In this document: positions 21,946 through 34,439 of the stretch, one piece after another
Layout of the letters: each line of letters opens with the position of its first letter
Numbering within the stretch: the stretch's first letter is position 1
From: Rhinopomastus cyanomelas
Lineage: Eukaryota > Chordata > Aves > Bucerotiformes > Rhinopomastidae
Length of the DNA: 64,000 nt
Assembly (NCBI GenBank): GCA_013400115.1
Contig: VXBP01003586.1
Location: forward strand, 1 to 64,000
Direction of reading: 5' to 3'
The notes under the pieces: model-generated
Seen by the model: the letters and a program-made list of their open reading frames with translations, nothing else
What the model was told of the DNA's origin: nothing
Databases searched by the model: none
Translations under genes and position numbers: made by a program

Positions 21946-24900
21946 GTGCCCCTCCTCTTTTTGTTTTCCTAAAAAGCATCTTCTCGCTAGAGGAAAACAT
22001 TAAAAGCATATGCACAATGTGGAGCCAGAGACAGACAGTTCTGGATATTTGCATCTGAAAACTACTCATAACAGTGATCTTTAATACACCGCGGCCATCA
22101 CAGTGCATGTCTTCTGTCTGACTGCACCCTTGAATACAGTGAACTTCTCACGAATTAGAAAATCTCACCTTTAGGTTAATTTGACCAGTTCTGAACTGTG
22201 TGCAGTGCTTGGAAGTAGTTCAAAATTCTGCACAATGTATCTTGAAGATCTTAAGTTGTCCAGTCTAATGGAAAAGTTTTTTTATGCACTTCTATACATT
22301 CTAACAGCACAAACAAATCTTAATAATCATTCTTTCCATACGTGAAAACTCCTTACTTGCAGCTAATTAAAAAACAGGGTCCCAGATTGCCTGCCCTTTT
22401 CATGCCATGCTAGGTGGAGGAAAAGAAAAAGAAGATAAAAGTGTTCAAACCTGTCTGGAAACTACCTCTCCAAATGTTGCCTGAGTACAAATATGGACTG
22501 AACAGGAAGGCAGTCAAGGCAAAAGAGACAAGCCAGGTCCTGGGAAATAACTTTTGTCCTTACATTACTAAGTAAACATGTAATGGAGGGAACATAACAC
22601 CTGGAGATCATAGAGAAAAGCCTAACAGAGGAGGAGCACAGTCAGTGATGCCCAGAACCAGTGTCAAAGAAAGAATGCAACATCTGTTTCCCTGCCAAGC
22701 AAACAGAACCTGCAGTTGTCCCTACTCCAGTCCATTAAAAATTCTGTAATAAAAAACCCCAACATTTTGGACTACTGAAATGCCTTAAGAAATCTGGAAT
22801 TCTTCCATGTTTTCTCTTTTAATAAAATGAATTTAGTCAAGTGAAAAATTTCATTTCACTGAAGTGTACTGTATGATTTCATCGGTGCCCAGCAGTAGCA
22901 AGTAACATAAGCATATGTGTTTCACAGACCTTAATCTTTACAATGTAGTTTTAAAATCTGCCACTTGCCTATTTTGAGGGTCCTAACAACAGAGCGCATT
23001 CATTCAGCCCTTTCCCAACCAAGCAAAACACTCGCTGGGATTTCCTTCTCAAGCCTGCTAATTGAAAACATTCTGCACCTTATTAGTCACTTACAGATTA
23101 TCTGCTGACATGCAAACTCTCACTCATTCCAGACTTGTTAATTAACACGTAATTACTGATCCCACTGAGACTGGACTGCAGGTGTGATGCTCTGGGTCCT
23201 GCTCTAATAACCGTTTCTCTTGGATGCCGGCACAGATGGAATATTCAGCAACTGCATTTTCCCAGAACATCAGCCCACCCTCACCAAAAGTGCTCGGCCT
23301 CTGTTTTGATTTGAGTACGGAGGGGGTTTTTTGGTGGTTTAAGTTTGGGGGTTTTTTTGTTTGGGTTCATTACGTCCAACACCCACCCACAACCCATCAC
23401 AGAAAAGGAACAGAAATCTGCTCTCTCCCATCAGCCTGGCTCAGCAGGAGCTGGCCCAGGGCAGCCGTTCTACATGGTGAATTTGAATAGGAAGATCTAC
23501 AGGAAATGAAAGGCAGAGAGTCAGGACAGAATAGCAAAGAGAGGGACAGATATGTCCAGTCATTACTGCGACTACCTAAATGATAATCTCACCTACCGGT
23601 TCATTCAGTGCAAGGTGACACTCAGTCAAGTCTTTAACAGAGCATAAATCTTACCGTTAAAATACTGCCTTCCATTCCATTACTCTCACATGAAGCCTTA
23701 TGGTACTGTAACTGTTCCCTCTACACATTCTGTGGGAAATGTGATGTTCAAGAAGAAACCTTTTCAAACCTCTTCATGCTGAATTTCCTCCAAGACTTTA
23801 AATGTTTTAAAAGAGTCTTTGCTCAAGTAAGGCAAAATGCTATCAAAGAGTCAAGGTGAGAGTATAAAAGCACTGCCATGGAAAATCAGGTCAGATGAAG
23901 TCACATACCAGACAGTAACAATTCCTCATTAACTGGTAAAGAATACAGTCAAGATCCAGTTCCAAAAGGAACTTTATTATGCAAAGTGTATTTGCCAAGG
24001 ATAAGTGCATCCAAATTTAAAACAATTGGATTGTTAGAAGTATGTAGAGCAGGCACATGATCCTGTTCTCACCGAAGCAAAAGGTAAAACTAACTTTGAT
24101 GGCCCAACGGCAGCAGACTCTACTAGACAGTTTTAGTAACTGTCCCACATACGTATGTGTGTTGGAATCCCCAAGTGTGTTGCGCTGTGGTTCATTACAA
24201 ATGAGACAAGTGAGTTTTCTACCTGCACTACCTTATTAGATGAAGCAAAACAATTAGAGAGTTCTAGGTGACAGCCACATTCAGTTTGAAAGCTCCAGCT
24301 TAATTTACTGGATTTCAACAATGAAAACTGCCACAAGAACACTGTGCCACTACTGGAACATTCTGGACTTGCATCAACTCATCATTCTGTACATTCATTG
24401 TCAACTAAGAGAGTCACTAATTAAAAACTGAAAAGGGACTTCTGGAATTAATAACTATTATTTTTTACAGGATGGAGATACTATCTGGGAAGTAGGTGCA
24501 TACTTGTACCAGAGAAGACAGCAATTCTGTCTGCAACAAAGGTGCAGAACTTGCCAACATGAGAAGATTGGAAATTCCTGTGTGATAGATCATTGGAACA
24601 GAAGCAGTTAGTTCTATTAAACCAGGAGCATTAACAATATAAAAGACCAACTAAGCCTCAACAGCCACAGAATTGGTAAACAAAGCTGTAGGAAGGCCCA
24701 CCCTTCTGTGGGTGAGAGCAGCAATATGTTTCAACCTGGTCTTGTATAGGGACATTAGGTCTTGCACATGTTCATGATAGCATGTCTCTTTCTCAAATCA
24801 CTGGCTTTCAAGCAATAACTAAGCAACTAAGCAATAATACAGGTCACCACTCAGTTATCACAGGGCAGAAGCATTCTGAAACCCTGAGGATTCTTGGCAA

Positions 24901-27900
24901 AATCCTGGTTCCGCCAGGCATTGGGTCCACAGTCATTATCTGACCTTGCCAGCTGCTCTCTCGACAAGACATTTGAGAAAAGCCTGTTCACAAACCTCTC
25001 ATCAATAAGGGTTTTAGATGAGACTCCATGCCAGGTACTTCACACAACTGAATCTGCTGACATAACATTATGTCTTATAAGAAAGTTTATGCACTGGAAG
25101 TTTTTAGTAATTCCTAATTTGGCTACAGGAAGGACTCCTTATGCAACTCAGTAACTAAGGTGAACATAAAAGAACACTAAAACTTTGAAGAAGTTCACTT
25201 TGTTCACAAAGTGATGATAGGTGGGAAGAAAGGATTTACATAATCAGTGATTGAGGTGATGTATTCAGCTTGGCAGCAGACACTTTCTGTGAACTACTCC
25301 ATGAAACAGCATAGAAAATACTGCCGACAGAGCAGAAGCTGGAGAAAAATCCAGCTCTTCAGGAGTTAATGTCGCTCCATGAAAATAAAGCAAATTGTGC
25401 TTCCGACCCTGTCAGTGATACATCAGCCTTCATCATCTCTAAGTGTCCTGCCCTCTTCTTCCTAGCAGAGCGATGAAAGACAGCTCACAAAGTGACTCCC
25501 TTTCAGGCCTCAGACCCCAGGAAAGAGGCAGGTGTCACTCTTTCTGAGTAAGAAAACACAGACAAAAATTACCACAAAAATTCACAATCAACTACATCTA
25601 CAAAGAGGTTGAAAAGGTTTTTCATACCTGGGTATCATTGGAACAGGTCTGTCAGGAGAGCAGTGGCAGCATACAAGGGCCACTGAGCACCTTCCAGCAT
25701 TTCATTTGAAAATGAAAAATGAGGACAGGAAATGGTGAAAGGAAACAAGTTAGGGGCAGTCCTATTACTCTTTACTTTGCTGGCACCACTATTCTCCGGC
25801 ATCAGCCTGAAAGGGCTCCTCTACACTTCCAGCTCCAACTCTGGGTTGGACTTGGAACAACCACATTGGGATCTTGTGACCATTATCGTTTCTTAATTTA
25901 GTTTCAAAAAACATCCAAACAAGGCCATCAGCCTTTTGGCAAGATGACAAGACACTGCCCACCCGGAAACAGGATCACACAGTGATACTTGCAGCACATA
26001 CTCTTAAGCCTGTGCTTTCAGGTGATGCCCTGGTCCCTTTCTCCTGTAGATTGTAATGCTAATATAAAGATTATCCCTTGGAAGAGAAGGAAAACACCTA
26101 CCAAACAGACAACACAAGCACATTTCTTTCTTCTACAACAAGGCTAGAGAAGACATGAGCTGGAAGTAAAATAAATACAAAGGCTTCTAAGTCAAAATTA
26201 CTTTTAGAAGTCAAATGAGGAAAAACCTGAATAAAGGACTGATTAAAACTATTAGATTCTATCAGATCTCGTTCATCAGCCTCAGAAAAAGAAACGTGTT
26301 GTTTTTTATTGGATTCTTCTGCCCCTGGGACAATATTCACCTCTGGAAAAGTCACAACGAAGCTTGGCCACTCCAGTATTTCTGCTCAATAACTAATGGA
26401 AGTAAAAGAAATCTGAAAGAAAAAAGGTAGAATAAAAAGAAGAAAAACACCCAAAAGACAAACCCCAAAAACCTCTCCTTTACCTAGCCTGGGCTTGTTA
26501 TCTATACGGTTATTCATAAGACAGAGAGGCTTGTCTTAATTAGCTACTTATTCAGTCTTAATTTTTACAGTGTGGTATAAATCTTTCAATCATAAATACA
26601 GAATTTTGACTCATTCGAAGAAATTTCCTGATGGTCTGTGCTCACTTGATGTGTTTCACGGCAGAGCTATCCTTTTGAACCAGTATGGTGCACAGATGTT
26701 ATTCCAGAGTCTACAAACACAGTGACAATAATAATGAATTGAAATTTCCATCAAATGAAATCTCATTAACTGTCTGATCACATCTGAGTTTGACTATTTA
26801 AATGTATTCATAAAAACTGCTTTATTACATGACAGAAAAGATCCTATCTTGGTTAATTTCCTTAAAAATATCATTCCAGCTTACTACTTCCTCCTTATTT
26901 TATATATCTGAATTATAAACACATTGTACTTGGATTTGGAAAGAAGTTTAATCAAAGAAATAGAAACCCTGAGCATTGCCTTAAATTGCTGAAGCGTGCT
27001 CTAGAAATCGCCTTCCTTGCTTCCTCGTATGCTTTGATAGAACACCAGAGACCCAGACACAGATGACAGAGGGACAGCATGAAGCCTGCCTTCCCCAGGC
27101 TATCAAGAGAGTGAGTGCAGCATGTCCCCCATGAGCCTCTGAGCTCACATGAAGCATCTTCAGTGGCAAAGCTCTTGGTTTGGGTACCACAGCCGGTGTG
27201 GCACCACCAGAGTGCCATGTTGTTGTGAGGCATGATAAATGCATGTACACCAAGCCTTCTTCTAAGGTCTTCATACCTACTTCAAACTACCCAGCCAACT
27301 GGGAAAATAACAGCACTCTGCACCAACTAAAAAGACTGGAATCAAGTCTGTAGCAGGATGCCCAAAGTCCTGACATCCTGAATTATCTTCCTCTTTTGAA
27401 TCAATCAAGCGCTATTTGAACAAACATGATTTCTGACATGGCTGGGGAACAGAAGGAGAGCTGGGAGCACTACTTCACCTCACAGAGAGGAACCTAAGTC
27501 AAAATACTGGTGTTTAAATATTTTCTCTTCCAGGAGAATTGAGAGGAGACATTAGATCTGTAATTAACAGAAATGCTACTGATTACACAGAGTCTGCATT
27601 CTCACCTGCTGACCTGCACTGTAGAGACTTCAGCTCTTTCTAATCTGAGTCGCTGGTTTGTTTCGTACAGCCACACGACAGCTGTGTGTGAATACTTCTA
27701 CATAAGTCCTTCCGTTGCATGATGAGGTATTCTCTAAAAAAAGGTATTTTTAATTATGCAGTAATAGCTTCGAATGAGTTGCAGATTGAGTTAATATCTT
27801 TAAGATAAATTGGAAGTACCTTATTAATTTAATAGACGTTGGCCCACATCCTGAGGTTGCTAAAACTAGGCTCACACATTTTATTAAGAGCCTATACAGA

Positions 27901-29030
27901 GCTTGTTTTTAAAAAGCACTCAACCCATAGCAACATCAAGGTATGTAATTTAAACTTCCAAACACAAACTTAATGGACTTGCAAAGAAAATGTAAATAAA
28001 TGCCTATGCAATTAATATATGGGCTTTGGAGAGCATCACAGGAAGAATTCTTCACTTACAAACTGGTGGCTGTAAGCCACTGAGGTTTTTTAATGTGCTA
28101 GGAAAAACACAGAAACATTTTTCCCTGCACTCTATTCATTATCTCAGATTCACATTACCACAACTGTTGTTATACCTACACACACTCTTAGCCCACAGCC
28201 AGATAACCCTATGTAACTCTTACACCAAGATTTAAGATAGATTATGCTGCTGGGCTTTCCCTGCTGTACCTCAGATGATGCATGGTAATTTATTAAGCTG
28301 TAATAAACTGATTGTAAGTCTGAGCTCTAAGGTTCTCCTGAAGATATGGACACACCGAGAGTCGTGGAGTTACAATCACTTAAGAAGTTACCACTTACAA
28401 ATCCTACTGTGTGCTTCCTTACATTAAGCATCACTACAGGCAGTTTAACTCAATTTGCTTTACCTTCCAATTAGAGTAATTTCATACTCAGTTGTATCCA
28501 TACCACGAACAATGAGATTTCAAACTCTGTTATTGAACCCCATGTGGTTCTCTTAAAAAATAAATCTGACTCAGGTAGGACTCATTTCAGTAAGTAAACA
28601 TTCATATGCAAATTAAATTGATGTAATGGGATTTAAAACAATACAGAGTTGTGCAATGAAGAATATGTATTCATTTAAATACATCTCTTTCTTCTTAAAC
28701 AAAAGTACATTTCAAAATAAAATTAGAAGTACTTAAACTGTTAGATAAATATAGCAGAGCTCTAAAATACACAATTAGTTTCACAGAGCTTCCCGGATCT
28801 TTAAGGATTAACAACCATAACAATTATCAATGAGTCAAACAACGCAACTACTCATAGTATTCTTTAAATCATATTATTTTAAATACAACTAAGTAGGGGA
28901 ATCTTCATTATACTAACACAGAGGGAGAAAGATAATTCATACAGGAAATGTTGAATTAAATTGTAAAATCCTTCAGCAATTTCCTACAAGGTTTGTGTAC
29001 ACCGTGCTGCTGCATAATGTCCTAACACTG
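21946..29030. other. Unassigned non-coding sequence, 7.1 kb without CR1
   Basis: No gene and no clear interspersed repeat was found. Open frames up to 97 codons (for example 26,952-27,274, minus, two overlapping frames) show no known motifs. A G/T-rich low-complexity patch lies at 23,319-23,365. At 27,745-27,840 and 28,560-28,640 the sequence is AT-rich with homeodomain cores and an ATGCAAAT octamer (28,606-28,613). Confidence 0.5.
23319..23365 (+). repeat. G/T-rich low-complexity tract
   Basis: The plus strand is made almost only of G and T runs (GGAGGGGGTTTTTTGGTGG, then GTTTGGGGGTTTTTTTGTTT). The G runs are too few and the spacers too long for a standard G-quadruplex. It is simple low-complexity DNA. 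Confidence 0.7.
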
Positions 29031-29260
29031 TAGAACAATTTAAGTAGGGAAAAATCTTTAAGATCGTCAAGTCCAGCCACTAACTCAGCACTGCCAAGTC
29101 ATCACTAAACTATGGCCCTAAGCACCACACACACAAGTTTTTTAAATACCCCCAGGGATGGGGATTCAACCCTTGTGATGAAGAAATTTTGCCGAATAGC
29201 CAAGCTAAACTTACCCTGGTGCAACTTGAGGCCATTCTCTCTTGTCCTGATTGTCTTAAA
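29031..29260 (-). mobile_element. CR1 LINE 3' region, old and strongly diverged
   Basis: The plus strand keeps ATCTTTAAGATCGTCAAGTC, CAGCCACTAACTCAGCACTG, AACTATGGCCCTAAGCACCA, CCAGGGATGGGGATTCAACC and CTTGAGGCCATTCTCTCTTG, which follow the order of an older CR1 3' UTR and C-terminal region. The octamer tail is not recognisable. The segment that normally reads GGGCAGCCTGTTCCA is deleted between about 29,170 and 29,178. It belongs to a subfamily other than that of the neighbouring element at 29,464. Confidence 0.75.
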
Positions 29261-29463
29261 TACATTGCAAATAATTATGAAACAAATCACGGTCATTTAA
29301 AATCTGTACTTGGGTAGAAAGAAAGAATGTCAGAAGTCTGCACACCATATAACCAATACATGCCTAATTCTTATCAGAATCAAAGCATAAAGTTATAGAA
29401 AGTCGTCAGACTTTATAATATTTAACTAAACAAGGTCTTAAGCTGTTAATCTGTTTTACCTTA

Positions 29464-29951
29464 ATCATAGAATCATGAGGCATTGGAAGGGACGTCGAAA
29501 GATCATCTAGTCCAATCCCCCTGACACAGCAGGATCACCCAGACCGAGTCACACAGGAACACATTCAGGTGGGTCTTGAACATCTCCAGCGAAGGAGACT
29601 CCACAACCCCCCTGGGCAGCCTGTTCCAGTGCTCTGTCACCCTCACTGGGAAGAAGTTCCTTCTCATATTTATGCGGAACCTCCTATGTTCCAGCTTACA
29701 ACCACTGCCCCTCGTCCTATCACTAGATGACATTGAGAAGAGCCTGGCTCCATCCTCCTGACACCCACCCTTCACATATTTATAGACATCAATGGTGTCA
29801 CCCCTCAGTCTCCTCCAAGCTAAAGAGACCCAGCTCCCTCAGCCTCTCCTCATAAGGGAGGTGCTCCACTTCCTTCATCATCCTCGTTGCTTTACGCTGG
29901 ACTCCCTCCAGCAGCTCCACATCCCTCTTGAACTGAGGGGCCCAGAACTGG
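29464..29951 (-). mobile_element. CR1 LINE 3' end, well preserved
   Basis: In plus reading it opens with octamers (ATCATAGAATCATGAGG), CATTGGAAGGGACGTCGAAA and CAATCCCCCTGACACAGCAG, then holds nearly 490 bp of CR1 3' UTR and ORF2 C-terminus up to GGGGCCCAGAACTGG. It is the best preserved copy of the CTGACACAGCAGG subfamily in the window and serves as a local reference for the copies at 1, 15,282, 45,003 and 49,355. It lies 200 bp from an older CR1 in the same orientation. Confidence 0.95.
29503..29951 (-). pseudogene. CR1 ORF2 C-terminus, one frameshift
   Basis: Two minus-strand frames together cover the end of ORF2. The upstream frame (from about 29,951 to 29,798) reads FWAPQFKRDVELLEGVQRKA, TRMMKEVEHLPYEERLRELG and LFSLEE, the end of the RT/thumb region, and stops. 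The downstream frame (29,775-29,503) reads KGGCQEDGARLFSM, RRFRINMRRNFFPVRVTEHW and NRLPRGVVESPSLEMFKTHL. The break lies at about 29,780-29,815, where the sister at 15,282 reads through GLRGDPINVYKYV, so a small deletion probably shifted the frame. RT catalytic motifs are not included. Confidence 0.85.
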
Positions 29952-32317
29952 TCTTGACATTCTGTAAGACAAGTATGGTTAAGATGAAGTGCAATTGAGC
30001 TTACCATATAGAAATTAATTTAAAAGTTATCCAAACACTAAAGATTACATTATAAAGCAGCACGTATTTCATTATGCTAGTCTAGATCCCGGCTGACAGG
30101 ATACCAAGCAGAGACCGCCTGTTTTATCAGAAAAAGCAGAATACCTCCTGGATTTTGGCAGCAGATCAGTCCAGAGCTCTTGGACTATAAAACTATTTTC
30201 AAAGAATCCTACAAACTGCAAACGAAAAGGCTTGACTTTCGCAACTCTCCAAAATCTAATTAAAAAATTGCAAGTTACTAAAAGAACAAAACTGTGTATA
30301 TTTTCTGAACCATTTCTATCTCTCCTTAAGCTATGTGGAGATTTAACTCCATAGTTTGGGTCAGTGCTTCACTATTCTGTGAAATTTGAACACAAAATAT
30401 TAACCCAAAGTTAGACGAATTCTAGAATCGAGGTGGAATTGTGCCTGAATCCCTGGCTTCAACCCTGTCAATGTTTGCAAAGCAGGTGTCCCAAATTACT
30501 ACATCCCAATTGCAGCTACGTGGCATTAAACAACAGAACCTGTATGTGAGAGGCGCATGGAGACCGCAGTGGCATCAGCAGCAAGGAGCTGTTATTCTCC
30601 CCATCTGCCACGACATGGCAGGTAGTCCAGACACAGGAAAATGAGTATTGATGAATCCATGTAACACTTCCCTGAAGTGATGGCAAGTTAGCACACAGGT
30701 CCAATCAAAGCTTTCAGCATGCACAACCAAAATCAAAGCAGGGCCTTTGACATACTAAACACAGCTCCAACTTTAAATTTTCTGATACATGTTACCATAG
30801 AGGAAAATGGATTTATCCTAATACAGAGTCTGGAGCTACACCTGATCCTTGGGCACGTGCCTATCAAGCCACATCATAACCAACAGCCTCCGCCGTTTTC
30901 TTTCACGTCTTTTTTTTTCTCCTTAAAATGACTATTACAACAGCTACTATCAATTTCAATACGGCAGTACAACCCACAGTTGTATTACAAAAATACATTA
31001 AACAGGACTATGCATGAGATCACACTCTGAAAGCATTTGCTGAAACGATGGCTTTATAGCTTTGAAAACGCCGTAGCACAAGCATTCTCGCAGACATCTA
31101 CATTCATGAGTTCACACACAAGCACAGCCTCTGCAATGGCTCATGTATATAAAAATGTACAAGTATTCACGCTGTCAGAGCAGACGACAGCGTAAAATAC
31201 TGTGAGGAAAATAGCTTGGCTGTGACTTTTTTAGCAACAGTCAAGGAAAACTGAATGAAGAACAACTACATCAAGCCTGAAGTGCAGACACAGCAATTTA
31301 CACTTGGAAAACGCTATGTTAGGCCACCACTGAAATTATTTTTTCTTAATTAGGAGCAGGTAGAACAGCTCATCAGGTTTGTGAATGAACACACCCACAC
31401 AGCCCTATTGTGCCAGCTCTGGCTGCAGCACAATGTGGCTGGTAGCCCCAGTTGAGTGCCTTCCCTCACTTTATTTCGTGACCCGCACCTCCTGGATCAC
31501 ACACCTCTTGGCTTGGGGATGGATTTCTTCTGCCAGGCTTGTTCTGTTCTGATAGGCACTGAACATTTGCTACAGCTGTAGCTGAATTCTCAGGACATTA
31601 TGTACATGTGATCAGCTTGATGATTAGGGCTGTAAGTGGAAGGAGGAAAAAGAAGATAATAGAAATCAATGACTTACTGTACCAAGAAAGAACCAATTAT
31701 TCAGCAAATCTGCTTTTGCTAATTCTGTCACACAACCTCATCTATTGAAGTTCCATCATTATTTGAATTAACTGTTGCTGTCACAGCAATAATATTCACA
31801 ATCAGCCAACTCACACTCTGCAACTACCTAGCTTATATTAGAATCAGTCTTGTGATACTGCCTGCATCTAATGAAGTGGTTTGTAGTTTAATTATAGTGC
31901 TTACCAGGGAATTTATTAGACAGCAGTAAATTTAGATTTACTTCCCACACATAATACTGCTGCATTATTAGAAGATGTATACACGAAGCTGCATTTTACT
32001 CTCAATTACACAAGTATAAATCTTGAGCAACTCTACAGAAGTCAATAGTTATTTTAAATTGATGTGCAGCTACTTCACGTTTGAAAATGTGTAATAAAGA
32101 GCAGAGTTCTGTTCCATGCACGTGCATTACTTACAGCACTCCAGGTGGTTACTCTGATAACGATACAGAACATTTTTCTACTGTTGAAATAAAGGGCAAT
32201 CTTGTTACAGAAAGTGGTTTTATAATCCAGAAGGTAATGAACTAAATGTTTAGTGCAAGAAGCAACATTCAGACCGTTCCTGATATACAGACAAAGATGA
32301 TTAACTGAAAAGAAAAA
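29952..32317. other. Unassigned non-coding sequence
   Basis: Unique AT-rich sequence. Short frames at 30,441-30,644 (+), 30,516-30,704 (-) and 30,719-30,931 (+) show no known motif. No interspersed repeat was recognised. Confidence 0.5.
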
Positions 32318-32425
32318 ACCTCTCTCAGAAAGGAACAGGCTGCCCAGAGAGGTTATGGAGTCTCTTCTCTGGAGACATTCAAATCGCATCTGGATATGGT
32401 CCTGGTGGAACAGGTAGATGCTACT
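32318..32425 (+). mobile_element. CR1 LINE fragment lacking the 3' tail
   Basis: The plus strand reads AAAGGAACAGGCTGCCCAGA, GAGGTTATGGAGTCTCTTCT and CTGGAGACATTCAAATCGCA, TCTGGATATGGTCCTG: the CR1 ORF2 C-terminal segment (RLPREVMESLLWRHSN-type, decayed). It lacks the expected GATTGGACTAG / TCCAACCC end and octamers, so both ends are gone and only about 100 bp survives. Confidence 0.8.
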
Positions 32426-34276
32426 AGCCACAACACATTAAACTAGGTTGTTCTGAATGCTAGATGGCATTATTTAACATTGGGAAAACACAATCAAAAA
32501 AAGTCACTAATTTTTAAAATTTAGGAAGCATGAAATGTCTAGCCTTTTAAAAAACATAACACATTCTTTCCCATGGTTTGCTTTTAACTTTCTGCTTCAA
32601 TTTTTAATGAACAAGAGCCTTTTGGCTAGAACACCCCATGAGATCTCAAAGCCCTCAGCAGCTTCTATCATATCAGTAACTTCAGCCCAAGCTGTGAAAC
32701 TTTGCAGGCAGAATGACTTTGAAGTAGCTGGAATTCTGCAAGGAACATGGTTTTGACCTAAAATTTGAAATTTTAGAAAGGATAGGCTGAAGAAAAATCC
32801 AAATGACATCCAACCTTTGCCCTAGTCCTTGAAAGTGTGTTTTATTTCTCAAACACCGTCTTTCCTCTGAAGCTGGCTTTCTCCTCAAGCTCGAGTGCCT
32901 TTAAATGGTCTCTGTGTTTGCCCACACAGCAGGTAAAGAGCACACTGCTGGTTTCAGGTGCTTCCCTCTACATGGATTTTTATTCCATAGCATCCTGTAT
33001 GTGCTGCAAATGGCAGAAAAGCTTTGGAAGAAACAGCAGGAAAGAAAAATTACAGAAAAGAGAATTCTAAATACTTGGTTTGTGGGGGAAAGAAGCATGT
33101 AGGTATGCATTCATCCACACACACCAAATCAATACTGACTTATATACATTTCAAAGCTGTAGCTGATGGGAAACCAGGAAAAATTCTGTCCTGAGGTTTA
33201 AAGTCAGCCTACCCCAGAGTTAGGGGCTCTTTGCCAAGTCACTCTGAGTTTGGATTTCTGATATATACAAAAATTCAGGAGCTGGGATCACCAGCGGAAG
33301 AAAAGTCTGCCACATGCACATCTTCTGTCTGCATATTCGCCGTGTCAGACTACCTCCCTCTTCAACAAAATTCCCAAAAGCCTTCAATGTAGATGCCATT
33401 CTGTTGTGTCATAAAGAAATGAAAGGAGAATTAACAGAAGTATAGTAGATTCATTAATAAAAGTAAAATAAATGAGAAAGAGAAGAGACAAATAAGAAAG
33501 TGTGTAAGGGGGAGGAAGGAACAGTCCCTTTTTACCTCTCAGCATTACTCACCCACACACTCCCACTGAAAAAATGGCCAGGGTGGCACTTACAGACCAT
33601 TAAATACAAAAGCAATCTAATGCAGGGGGTTCAGTCCTTCTGTCTCCCACCACTGATGACCTAGAAGCACACCGCCCTGGTGGCACTGCAAGTTGGTACT
33701 TGCTAGTACAGCTAACCTTGCTGGACCTTCTCTAAAGAAAAATAATGACACAATGGATTTTATCATTGTAGCCTGAGCTCTCACACAGGAGACAACAAAA
33801 ATTATGTTCATCCATCAATCCCTAAAAGCCACCTTTATATTGCAGGTGGCAAGAAGCAGCAAAGTATTGAAGAAACACAGTTATTCATGCCGCTCTTGTC
33901 TGCCTTGTGGTCATATATTGATTGTCCGCGTGGAGGAACCACATGACTTTAGCGTGCTCTGGTCACCAGTGATCTGTGACAAATCATTTACAAAACTGCA
34001 GTGATCAAAGGTAGTATTGATCTTTCTCTCTACACTGAAGGCAGATTCTTACCTTCTCTTCAGCGAACTCTCCCTCCTTCTGCCACCATTTCCTTCAGTT
34101 GGCCAACTCCTGGCATTTGTCACAGGCAGAAAGCACACACTTAGAAATGAGATGCCTACATAAAGCTGGCAAAAGTCTTTAAGAGCTGAGGAGAGTTGCT
34201 CCATCAAGACAAATGCAAAACAAATGTAACCTCATATTGCTGCAACAAATGAAGCAGGACAAACCAGAAATGCACA

Positions 34277-34295
34277 GAAAGAAAGAAAGAAAAAG
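34277..34295 (+). repeat. Short (AAAG)n microsatellite
   Basis: GAAAGAAAGAAAGAAAAAG amounts to about four units of GAAA, too short to be highly mutable. Confidence 0.75.
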
Positions 34296-34407
34296 CTCCT
34301 CCCCACTGTCTCACTGGAAATTCCTTTACCTGGTCCACATCTGTGCTGGTCTCTGAGCTATTTCAAACCTCTCCTGAGTGTGCAAGAAAGATTTTGACAA
34401 TGATATC

Positions 34408-34439
34408 TGTCACCCCCAATCATTTGTCACCCCTAATCC
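34408..34439 (+). repeat. Near-tandem duplication, 16 bp period
   Basis: TGTCACCCCCAATCAT and TTGTCACCCCTAATCC are adjacent and nearly identical after a one-base shift. It is a small local duplication with no evident function. Confidence 0.65.

Noticed and set aside
23319..23365. G-quadruplex or telomere-like repeat
   Set aside because: G runs are irregular with long T-rich spacers, and there is no TTAGGG periodicity.
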